Positions 1 through 5,750 of a stretch of DNA of 5,805 nt are shown here, in pieces. Location of the stretch: contig JAISXE010000213.1 of assembly GCA_031270615.1 (NCBI GenBank), positions 1 through 5,805 on the forward strand, in the 5' to 3' direction. The translations under genes were made by a program, and so were the position numbers. A model generated the notes under the pieces. That model did no database searches, was not told where the DNA came from, and saw only the letters and a list, made by a program, of their open reading frames with translations. The DNA comes from Spirochaetia bacterium (GTDB lineage: Bacteria > Spirochaetota > Spirochaetia > DTKZ01). The first letter of the stretch is position 1; each line of letters begins with the position of its first letter.

Positions 1-93
1 TACTTTCGCGATAAGCCCCGTTTTGAACAGGACAAAGCCGCCCATCGTCAAAAGAAGCAGAATGGCCTGCTGCTCGGCAAGTTTCGTAATCAC
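1..93 (-). CDS. Probable AEC-family permease, N-terminal fragment (runs off the window)
   Basis: The 31 visible codons begin at a GTG (91-93) and encode a short polar start (ITKLAEQQ), then a strongly hydrophobic stretch (AILLLLTMGGFVLF) and KTGLIAKV. This resembles the first membrane helix of auxin-efflux-carrier-like (AEC) transporters, which open with a helix of the type LFLLMLVGF followed by a K-x-G-I/L-I motif. The family consists of inner-membrane secondary transporters of organic anions or similar solutes; no substrate can be inferred here. AAAGGAG lies about 15 bases upstream of the GTG, a longer gap than usual, and no better in-frame start was found nearby. The rest of the gene lies outside the window, so the family call rests on one helix and is tentative; another multi-pass membrane protein is possible. 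Confidence 0.5.
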   Translation of the reverse strand, partial: MITKLAEQQAILLLLTMGGFVLFKTGLIAKV

Positions 94-108
94 CTTTTTG
101 CCTGAAAA

Positions 109-115
109 CTCCTTT
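109..115 (-). promoter_or_regulatory. Ribosome-binding site for the partial permease gene
   Basis: AAAGGAG on the minus strand is the only good Shine-Dalgarno match upstream of the GTG at 91-93. The spacing is 15 bases, which is long, so either the site is used inefficiently or the true start differs slightly from the one chosen. Confidence 0.45.
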
Positions 116-121
116 CGCCTT

Positions 122-150
122 ACAGTAGCGTTTTTTTGGCAGATTCGCAA
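122..150 (-). promoter_or_regulatory. Candidate sigma70-type promoter for the partial permease gene
   Basis: On the minus strand TTGCGA (145-150) is followed after exactly 17 bases by TACTGT (122-127). The -35 matches consensus at four of six positions and the -10 at three of six. The spacer contains a seven-base A run. It sits between the hairpin after the lipoprotein gene and the permease ribosome-binding site, where a separate promoter would be expected. Weak prediction by eye only. Confidence 0.25.
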
Positions 151-205
151 GGGAGCCGCCAGGGCATCGGCGTTTTACTTTTCTCAATCGCATTGATCAT
201 TTTGG

Positions 206-233
206 CCCCCGTGCCGCATGGGCGGCACGGGGG
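206..233 (-). terminator. Perfect 12-bp GC-rich hairpin after the lipoprotein gene
   Basis: Arms 206-217 and 222-233 pair perfectly (12 bp, 11 of them G:C) around the four-base loop 218-221. The hairpin begins 18 bases beyond the lipoprotein stop codon. On the minus strand it is followed by CCAAAATGATC with no run of T, so it lacks the tail of a classical intrinsic terminator. It may be a terminator of the tail-less type, an mRNA 3'-end stabiliser, or both. The structure is certain; the function is inferred from position. Confidence 0.6.
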
Positions 234-251
234 AGGCGCCCAAATTTCCTG

Positions 252-1736
252 TCAGCGCTTTTCCAGAATCGTGTAGCTGAACGAGGAGGTGGCCACGGGG
301 TTTGTGAGTATGGGCTTGCCGCGGTTGTCGGGGTTTTTCGTGTCGACATAGCCTTTCAGATGGAGCCGCCGCAGGATGTCCGCTTCCGAAACAGGCGCGG
401 GACGCTCGGCCTCTGGCTGAAGCAGGATTTGGGTGCGGTAGGCCATCACGATGACGTATTCCAGGCCATAGGGAGGCCCAAGCAGATAGCGCGGCTCGCC
501 GGGAACCCTGCGCGTTTCCCCGGCGCGGATGAAATTGTTTTCCCAATCGCCTGCGTTGCCGGGAAACATCAGGCTCTCGATGTCCTGGGCATCGTAATGC
601 CGAACCAGGAAATAGCAGTCCTCCTCCGCGTAAATCGAGAAGGAAAGATAGTCGCCCGCGTGGTAGATCGCCTGGTCGGGCTGGACGCGCAGGACGAAGG
701 CGTTGTTTTTTCCGCTGTATTCGTTCAGGGCCTTGCGCTTGTCTTCAAACCTTTCGCGCGTCGTGTTGGGCGGCAGGGCGGAAAGCCTGTTAGCCGCCAT
801 TTCCTGGGCGGAGACGGTGAGCGAGGCCGAGCCGAGGACTGCCGCGTCCGCAAGCGCGAGGAGTTTTAAGGAGACGGGGATTTCCTCGCCTTCGCCCCTC
901 GCGGGAAACTCGCCCACGAGCCGCGCCGGGACAGGGGCCGCGCCGCCGGCAGGGGCAAGCGCGCTGGCCTGCGCGAGCAGGGCTTCTGCGGAGACATTCC
1001 CGCCTGTCTCGTCCAGCGTGCGGAACAGATCGCCGCGTTTTTGCAGGGCGGCGAGGAGGCGCGGCCGCAGAAAGTCCGAAAGGGTCGTGGAGGCCGTTGT
1101 TCCCGCCACGCTGATGCTTCCGGCGATGAGCGGCGTCTGCGCATAGATACTTCGCCCCAGGTCGATAACCGCGCGCCCTATTTTGTCGTCGAGGGAGGGA
1201 GGGCCTTTCCACTCGGGCTTCAGGCGCACGTTGAGGGGCCGCATGAGGCCTGACTGCTTTTCCACGTCCGTCGCGTGCATGACAAGCCGGTGTTCCGCGC
1301 CGTGGGGCCGGATGCTGCCGTAGACGATGGTGTCCGGGCTAAGGGCCTCGCCGATTTTGTGCAGGGATTCCAGGCTGATTTCCCCTGAGTTTTCCCGGAA
1401 GAGTTCGCGCATCGCGACGTTGCGGCTTTCCCCCGGGGGTATCATGGTATACGCGCGGCTGTCTTCAAGCCGCTTGTGGAATTCCTCGAAACTGTAATCC
1501 GACAGGGATATGTGGTCCGCCTCGATGCCCAGTACGGCCACTTTGTTGCCTTTTGGGATATTGGCGATAAAATACTCCGAGATGCGCGCGATGGCCTCGC
1601 CGAGTTCCACCGGGGCTTCGGGATCGGCGGCGGGCACCGGTGGCTGCGGGGCGGGGGGGGCTGCGGGCGGATCCGTCGCGCAGGATAAAAAAGAAAGGAT
1701 ACAACACGCCGAAAGGACAAGCAGGGTTTGTTTCAT
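252..1736 (-). CDS. Lipoprotein with CsgG/LpoB-like N-terminal half and C-terminal DUF4384 domain
   Basis: This 494-residue protein has a lipoprotein signal peptide: Lys2, a hydrophobic core at residues 5-17 and a relaxed lipobox FLSC, predicting lipidation at Cys19 and membrane anchoring facing the periplasm or cell surface. A Pro/Ala-rich linker (23-42) follows. Residues about 46-160 look like a CsgG/LpoB/FlgT-type alpha/beta domain, with KVAVLGIE then a helix, YTMIPP, and TIVYGSIRPHG. Residues about 188-310 repeat that layout (SISVAGT, TLSDFLRPRLLAALQ, LFRTLDE, ARLVGEF), suggesting an internal duplication. Residues about 345-432 match DUF4384: YHAGDYLSFSIYAEEDCYFL, then LMFPGNAGDWENNFIRAGE, then a conserved VPGEP. 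The biochemical role is unknown; CsgG/LpoB relatives act in envelope assembly. The start is firm: ATG with AGGAGG six bases upstream, followed at once by the signal peptide. It is transcribed divergently from the 1882 gene. Eight consecutive C residues fall in codons 26-28. High confidence for lipoprotein and DUF4384, moderate for the CsgG-like part. Confidence 0.85.
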   Translation of the reverse strand: MKQTLLVLSACCILSFLSCATDPPAAPPAPQPPVPAADPEAPVELGEAIARISEYFIANIPKGNKVAVLGIEADHISLSDYSFEEFHKRLEDSRAYTMIPPGESRNVAMRELFRENSGEISLESLHKIGEALSPDTIVYGSIRPHGAEHRLVMHATDVEKQSGLMRPLNVRLKPEWKGPPSLDDKIGRAVIDLGRSIYAQTPLIAGSISVAGTTASTTLSDFLRPRLLAALQKRGDLFRTLDETGGNVSAEALLAQASALAPAGGAAPVPARLVGEFPARGEGEEIPVSLKLLALADAAVLGSASLTVSAQEMAANRLSALPPNTTRERFEDKRKALNEYSGKNNAFVLRVQPDQAIYHAGDYLSFSIYAEEDCYFLVRHYDAQDIESLMFPGNAGDWENNFIRAGETRRVPGEPRYLLGPPYGLEYVIVMAYRTQILLQPEAERPAPVSEADILRRLHLKGYVDTKNPDNRGKPILTNPVATSSFSYTILEKR

Positions 1737-1742
1737 TGTGGT

Positions 1743-1748
1743 CCTCCT
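1743..1748 (-). promoter_or_regulatory. Strong ribosome-binding site of the lipoprotein gene
   Basis: A consensus AGGAGG on the minus strand ends six bases before the ATG at 1734-1736. It fixes the start of the lipoprotein and is much the strongest Shine-Dalgarno site seen in the window. Confidence 0.8.
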
Positions 1749-1760
1749 GAAAAACCGGTA

Positions 1761-1791
1761 TTTGTAATGAGAGATGGAACTAGGGTATCAA
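1761..1791 (-). promoter_or_regulatory. Candidate promoter of the lipoprotein gene
   Basis: On the minus strand TTGATA (1786-1791; four of six against TTGACA) is followed after 19 bases by TACAAA (1761-1766; four of six against TATAAT). The spacer is longer than ideal. It lies a few dozen bases upstream of the start codon, with the strong ribosome-binding site in between. Read by eye; weak. Confidence 0.3.
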
Positions 1792-1820
1792 AGAAGGCCG
1801 GGGGTGTCAATCGCGCCGCA

Positions 1821-1849
1821 TTGATTATCCGGGGGGAAGATGGTAGTAT
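1821..1849 (+). promoter_or_regulatory. Candidate promoter of the AlbA_2/GHKL gene
   Basis: TTGATT (1821-1826; four of six against TTGACA) and TAGTAT (1844-1849; four of six against TATAAT) are separated by exactly 17 bases. The predicted transcription start is near 1856. That would leave only about eight bases before a GTG at 1864 but about 26 before the ATG at 1882, which favours the ATG as the start. Confidence 0.4.
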
Positions 1850-1881
1850 TTCTTTAAAAGCGGGTGACGGGGTTGGGAAAA

Positions 1882-3087
1882 ATGCAAAGATATACGGATG
1901 AAGAGTTATCGATATTGCTGAAAGATATTGAGTCGGATTGCGTTGAGCGGAAAGAAAGTTTTTCCGGAGATGTTTCAAGGCGTTCCCGGGAGGCCGTATG
2001 CGCGTTTTCCAACGATTTACCGAATCACAAAAAGGCCGGAGTGTTGTTTGTCGGCGCAAAAGACGATGGAAACCCAAGCGGTTTAAAGATCACCGACCAA
2101 CTGCTCCTGACCCTTTCCGACATGAAAACCGACGGTAATATTTTACCGCTTCCCGCCCTTACTGTTGAAAAGCGCGTATTAAACGGCGCGGAAATGGCTG
2201 TTGTAACCGTGATGCCTTCCGATTCGCCGCCGGTAAAATACGATGGCAGAATATGGGTGCGCACAGGGCCGAGGCGCGCTCTGGCAAACGAACAGGAAGA
2301 ACGCATATTAAACGAAAAGCGCGTCTCATGCCTTATTCCCTATGACGTAAAACCAATACCAGGCGCGCGGCTTGGGGATATTTCGCGGACTTTTTTTGAA
2401 GAGGAATACCTGCCGTCCGCGTTTGCTCCCGATGTATTAAAAGAAAACCACCGGATGTATGAAGAACGGCTTGCTTCCTGTAAAATGGTCAAGTCCGCGC
2501 ATGAACCGGTTCCGACATTTATAGGAATAATTTCTTTAGGAAAGAAACCGCAGGACTTTGTTTATGGGTCCTATATTCAGTTTTTGCGGATCGATGGCAG
2601 CGATGTGGACAGTCCCATTATTGACGAATTGGAAATTAAAGGCAGGCTGACGGAAATATACAAAACGGCGGAAATGAAATTTACCGCCTACAATAAACGG
2701 GCCTTTGATGTCCATTCAGGACCAACGCATATTATTAGCTGGGATTATCCTGAAGCCGCGTTCCGCCAAATACTGTGTAACGCGATCCTGCACCGCAATT
2801 ATGATGGAACAAATTCCCCTGTCAGATTTTACTGGTACAATGACCGTATAGAGATTATGAATCCGGGCGGTCCTTACGGTGATGTTACTGTCGAAAATTT
2901 CGGGCAGGCCGGGATTACGGATTACCGCAACAAAAATTTGGCCGATGTCATGAAAAATCTTGATCTTGTCCAGCGTTTTGGTTTTGGCATCCAGTGGGCA
3001 AAATCCGCGATGGAAGCAAACGGCAACCCTCCCCCTGAGTTTGAACTTGATAACCATTTTGTAAAGGTTGTTTTACGCAGAAAATAG
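1882..3087 (+). CDS. AlbA_2 (Schlafen-like) domain / GHKL ATP-binding domain protein
   Basis: This 401-residue protein has two recognisable domains. Residues about 15-135 are an AlbA_2/Schlafen-type nucleic-acid-binding domain: VERKESF (E22, K24), VCAFSND, GVLFVGAKDDGNPSGL, then PPVKYDGRIWVRTGP. Residues about 289-372 are a GHKL (HATPase_c_4) domain: FRQILCNAILHRNY (N-box, Asn300), RIEIMNPGG (G1 box), YRNKNLADVMKNL and QRFGFGI (G2 region). This is the architecture of COG2865-type 'ATP-binding protein / predicted transcriptional regulator' genes, common in accessory and defence-associated regions; the real function is not established. The usual N-box Glu is Gln296. I chose ATG 1882; an in-frame GTG at 1864 adds six residues but has no ribosome-binding site and sits too close to the candidate promoter. 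The 1882 site itself has only a purine-rich leader. The gene is more AT-rich than its neighbours, suggesting acquisition. It lies alone, divergent from the lipoprotein and convergent with parC. Confidence 0.85.
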   Translation: MQRYTDEELSILLKDIESDCVERKESFSGDVSRRSREAVCAFSNDLPNHKKAGVLFVGAKDDGNPSGLKITDQLLLTLSDMKTDGNILPLPALTVEKRVLNGAEMAVVTVMPSDSPPVKYDGRIWVRTGPRRALANEQEERILNEKRVSCLIPYDVKPIPGARLGDISRTFFEEEYLPSAFAPDVLKENHRMYEERLASCKMVKSAHEPVPTFIGIISLGKKPQDFVYGSYIQFLRIDGSDVDSPIIDELEIKGRLTEIYKTAEMKFTAYNKRAFDVHSGPTHIISWDYPEAAFRQILCNAILHRNYDGTNSPVRFYWYNDRIEIMNPGGPYGDVTVENFGQAGITDYRNKNLADVMKNLDLVQRFGFGIQWAKSAMEANGNPPPEFELDNHFVKVVLRRK

Positions 3088-3105
3088 CCGCGGCTCAGAA
3101 CCAAC

Positions 3106-3136
3106 AAACGCGGGCAACCTGACAGGCCCCGCGTTT
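3106..3136 (+). terminator. Intrinsic terminator of the AlbA_2/GHKL gene
   Basis: A perfect 9-bp stem (3106-3114 with 3128-3136, AAACGCGGG) encloses a 13-base loop that can form a further 3-bp helix (3118-3120 with 3124-3126). It begins 18 bases after the TAG stop and ends in TTTT at 3134-3137. The T tail is short but on the right strand for this gene. Confidence 0.5.
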
Positions 3137-3191
3137 TCAGGTAATAAGAGCTTATCCCTAAATAACGCATAGTACACAAAGGCAAAAATTT

Positions 3192-3290
3192 ACCACGGAC
3201 AACACGGACTGCGCGGACAAAAAACCGGGGTTTCTAAACAACTCTATTGAAAAAAAATCTGTCCGTGTGGTCCGTGCTGTGTGGTCGGTG
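3192..3290. repeat. Inverted repeat built of 9-bp CACGGAC-type units between convergent genes
   Basis: The left side holds three head-to-tail 9-mers: ACCACGGAC (3192-3200), AACACGGAC (3201-3209) and TGCGCGGAC (3210-3218). The right side holds the opposite orientation: GTCCGTGTG (3261-3269), GTCCGTGCT (3270-3278) and, after a five-base break, GTCGGTGTT (from 3284). Bases 3192-3209 pair with 3261-3278 at 16 of 18 positions. On the minus strand the right arm is followed by eight T (3250-3257), so it could help terminate parC transcription. It resembles dispersed intergenic repeats of other genomes; whether it is multicopy here cannot be seen. This element, the terminator at 3106-3136 and about 70 bases before parC with no recognised signal make up the whole gap 3088-3361. 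Confidence 0.7.
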
Positions 3291-3361
3291 TTTTTCTGTA
3301 TTCTTCTGCGTAAGGTGAGGTAATAAGGCGCCATGAATTCAAACTGGGCAGTGCTGGTTTT

Positions 3362-5287
3362 TTACTTTTTCTTTCCCGCAGCCTTTACAAACTGGGCGGT
3401 TTTGATTTTTTTGGGGGAAATGCGGATGCCTGCCGCCTTGAGCCCGCGCACGGGGAATTTCTTCAGGGCGAAATTTTCCTCAAGTTTTTTCAGGCCCCTT
3501 GCGGGTTGGTACTCCAGGTGGATGAGGGCGTCTTCCTTGCTTGTCAGTTTCAGAAGCTCCATGCCCTCCGGCACAAGGTTGTAGGCCTTGTCGAGAATCC
3601 ATGTCTCGATATGGGATCTTTTTACATACGCGATGTCCGTTTTCGGGTCGCGGTACAGGGCGGAGAAAACTTTTTTGGCGAGCTGTTCCTTTTCCGCGAA
3701 ACCGCAGAACAGGGCGCCCTTGTCCACGAAAAGTTTTTCCGGCGCGTTCTGCACGGTGTACATCCCGTTCCTGCGGATGACAATAATCTTGTCGAACTCG
3801 GACACCTCGAAAAGCGCCGTCCCGCCGGAAACGCCGGTGCCGATATAGCCGGTGTCCTCGTCGTAGCGCAGTTTCAGGTTGCGCACGGCCGCCTCGCGCG
3901 CCTCGACTTTCTGAAAAGTCCTGACCGTCGTGGCGCGGGGGAAATTTTTGCCCTGGGCCTCGATGATGCCGTCAAGGAAGGACACCGCGTAATCCGAAAG
4001 ATGGCCCAGGTGGTATTTGATCTCGCCCAGGCGCGCGCGGATCTCCTCCATTTCTTTTTTCGCCTTGTTGATATCGTATAAGGATATGCGGCGGATGGGA
4101 ATCTTTAAAAGCCTCTCCACATCCTCTTCGCTCACTTCCCGTTTGATCTGTTTGGCGAAGGGTTTGAAACCATCCAGCACGGCCCCGGCCACCGCCTCCT
4201 GGGTTTTCTTTTCCTCGATTTTTTTGTAAATGCGCTCTTCCACGAAAATCTGTTCCAGCGTGCGTATGTGCAGGCGTTCCACAAGCTCGGCCTGTTCCAG
4301 CTTGAGTTCGGCCTGGAGAATCTGCGCCAGCCTCTTCGCGTGGTACTCGATTATTTCAGTTACCGTCATCTGGACAGGCACATTATCCCTGATAACCAAA
4401 AGATTGACGGGTATCGACACCTCGCAGTCGGTAAAGGCGTACAGGACATCCACCACGTCCCTGGCGTAGGTTCCCCTTTGCAGGCGGATTTCGATTTCAA
4501 CCTTGTCGGTGGTAAAATCGTTGATGCTGGCAATCCTGATGGTTCCCTTGCGGGCCGCCGCCTCGATACTGGCGATGAGGCTTTTCGTGGTGCAGCCGAA
4601 GGGCAGCTCGCGGATAACGATGCGCCCGGGGTCGGAGGTGTCGAGCTTCGCGCGCACCAGCACCTTGCCGTTGCCGTCCTCGTAGGCGGACACGTCCATG
4701 TCCCCGCCCGTGGGAAAATCGGGGTACAACCGCGCCGTTTTTCCCCTCACCGCGGCGGCAACGGCCTGCAGCACCTCGATGAAATTGTGCGGCAGTATTT
4801 TGGTGGACATACCGACGGCGATTCCCTCCGCGCCCAGGACCAAAACAAGGGGGACCTTCGCCGGAAAAGTCACCGGCTCCTGGCTGCGGTCGTCATAGGA
4901 ATTCTCGTAGACGGTAATTTTGGGGTTGTAAAGAATCTGCTTTGCCAGGGGCAGGACGCGGCATTCGATGTACCTCGCCGCGGAGGCGGGATCGCCGGTA
5001 AAAATATTGCCGAAGTTCCCCTGCCTGTCGATGAGTATTTCCTTGTTCGCCAGAACGACGAGGGCCTCGTAAATCGAAGCGTCCCCGTGGGGATGGTACT
5101 GCATGCAGTGCCCCACCACATTGGCGACCTTGGTGAACTTGCCGTCGTCCTTCTCGAAAAGGCTGTGCAGGATGCGCCGCTGGACAGGCTTCAGCCCGTC
5201 GTCCAAATGGGGAATCGCCCGGTCCTTGATAACATACGAGGCATACTCAAGGAAATTCGTCTCGTACAGTTTCGCTACATAAGCCAT
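3362..5287 (-). CDS. parC: DNA topoisomerase IV subunit A (ParC)
   Basis: This is the DNA-breaking subunit of a type IIA topoisomerase, which with ParE passes one duplex through another and decatenates daughter chromosomes. The 641 residues include the N-terminal winged-helix/breakage region with AIPHLDDGLKPVQRRIL, YHPHGDASIYEAL (64-76) and QGNFG (89-93), the catalytic Tyr106 preceded by Arg105 (AARYIECR), IAVGMSTKILPHN (156-168), a tower/coiled-coil region (about 310-440) rich in Lys and Glu, and a short C-terminal region from about 480. No GyrA box (QRRGGKG) is present and the C-terminal part is about 160 residues, well below a full six-bladed gyrase propeller, so this is ParC rather than GyrA. 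The chosen ATG is 5285-5287 (MAYVAKLYETNFLEYAS), where family similarity begins; the frame stays open to 5422 but that extension is not ParC-like and would overlap the upstream gene. No clear Shine-Dalgarno precedes the ATG. The protein ends in a Lys-rich tail. parE is not in the window. Confidence 0.9.
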   Translation of the reverse strand: MAYVAKLYETNFLEYASYVIKDRAIPHLDDGLKPVQRRILHSLFEKDDGKFTKVANVVGHCMQYHPHGDASIYEALVVLANKEILIDRQGNFGNIFTGDPASAARYIECRVLPLAKQILYNPKITVYENSYDDRSQEPVTFPAKVPLVLVLGAEGIAVGMSTKILPHNFIEVLQAVAAAVRGKTARLYPDFPTGGDMDVSAYEDGNGKVLVRAKLDTSDPGRIVIRELPFGCTTKSLIASIEAAARKGTIRIASINDFTTDKVEIEIRLQRGTYARDVVDVLYAFTDCEVSIPVNLLVIRDNVPVQMTVTEIIEYHAKRLAQILQAELKLEQAELVERLHIRTLEQIFVEERIYKKIEEKKTQEAVAGAVLDGFKPFAKQIKREVSEEDVERLLKIPIRRISLYDINKAKKEMEEIRARLGEIKYHLGHLSDYAVSFLDGIIEAQGKNFPRATTVRTFQKVEAREAAVRNLKLRYDEDTGYIGTGVSGGTALFEVSEFDKIIVIRRNGMYTVQNAPEKLFVDKGALFCGFAEKEQLAKKVFSALYRDPKTDIAYVKRSHIETWILDKAYNLVPEGMELLKLTSKEDALIHLEYQPARGLKKLEENFALKKFPVRGLKAAGIRISPKKIKTAQFVKAAGKKK

Positions 5288-5375
5288 AGGTAGAGAAATA
5301 CCACAAATCGAAAAAAAAAACAATCGACACCCCCGCAAAGGCGAATAATTGGAATAGGAGCGGGGAACAATGCGT
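5288..5375. other. Intergenic gap upstream of parC with a ten-base A/T tract
   Basis: This 88-base gap lies between the DUF5615 stop and the parC start. On the minus strand it contains TTTTTTTTTT (5311-5320) about 23 bases before the parC ATG, flanked by CGATTG and CGATTTG. There is no convincing hairpin before the T run, so it is not a clear terminator. No good -35/-10 pair could be assigned; the best (TTGTTT, 17 bases, TATTTC) runs through the T tract and would leave almost no leader. Confidence 0.4.
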
Positions 5376-5750
5376 TTAGCGTATAATGGGGAGCAAATGG
5401 ATACGGGTCTTGCGGGGGTCAATCGTTATTAGCGCCCCCGCTTCAATATCCGTTTTCAGCCGGGCAAGAACGCCCACCGTCAAATCAATAAGCCCCTCAG
5501 GGCGGGTATCTTCGGCCCGGATTTGAACAACGCTCGGCTTGCTCTGTTGAGTGGCGGTCAGAATCGCTCCAAAGTCCAGATCGCCAGTAAGCACCGTATA
5601 GCCGTTCCGTTCCGCCCAGGCCATAATCTCCGTATCGGAGGCGTCGCCCTCGCCGACATCGGTCCAGTACACGGCCTCAATGCCCTGCACGGAAAGCATA
5701 TCGGCCCAACGCACTGCAAGATTCACGTCAACAACGATTTTTATGGCCAA
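5376..5750 (-). CDS. DUF5615 family PIN-like toxin
   Basis: This 124-residue protein matches the DUF5615 (PIN-like) family, predicted small nucleases that act as the toxin of type II toxin-antitoxin pairs, most likely cleaving RNA in the cytoplasm. Family landmarks are KIVVDVNLAVRW near the N-terminus (Asp8), DASDTEIMAWA (Asp39, Glu41), VLTGDLDFGAIL (Asp57, Asp59) and KPSVVQIRAED. The conserved acidic residues of a PIN-like metal site are therefore present and the gene looks intact. Length is normal for the family. The start is TTG at 5748-5750: DUF5615 proteins begin just before this hydrophobic beta strand, and the only base triplet before it is the upstream gene's stop. There is no good ribosome-binding site, so translation is probably coupled to the upstream DUF433-like gene. 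The next gene downstream is parC, 88 bases away. The toxin activity is inferred from the family. Confidence 0.85.
   Translation of the reverse strand: MAIKIVVDVNLAVRWADMLSVQGIEAVYWTDVGEGDASDTEIMAWAERNGYTVLTGDLDFGAILTATQQSKPSVVQIRAEDTRPEGLIDLTVGVLARLKTDIEAGALITIDPRKTRIHLLPIIR

Noticed and set aside
360..1146. Plus-strand open frames opposite the lipoprotein gene
   Set aside because: They are shadows of a GC-rich coding strand with a clear signal peptide and DUF4384 domain; the translations are low-complexity Arg/Ala/Ser-rich with no family resemblance.
3192..3290. CRISPR array
   Set aside because: The units are only 9 bp, directly adjacent without spacers, and inverted between the two sides; there are no cas genes in the window.
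3333..3584. Small plus-strand open frame with AAGGTGAGG 12 bases upstream
   Set aside because: Apart from its first ten codons it lies antisense to the parC 3' end. The repeated NWAVL-type segments come from the direct repeat around the parC stop, and the spacing of the apparent ribosome-binding site is poor.
4268..5293. Long plus-strand open frame (341 codons) opposite parC
   Set aside because: It is the antisense of a confidently identified parC. Its translation is rich in Gly, Val, His, Arg and Asp in the pattern expected from GC-rich complement, with no recognisable domain and no ribosome-binding site.
5382..5387. Perfect TATAAT on the plus strand
   Set aside because: There is no acceptable -35 about 17 bases upstream, and it lies within the 3' end of the DUF5615 gene pointing antisense into it.
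5288..5422. N-terminal extension of ParC by 45 residues
   Set aside because: The extension has no similarity to ParC, would overlap the DUF5615 coding region, and family similarity begins exactly at the ATG at 5287.
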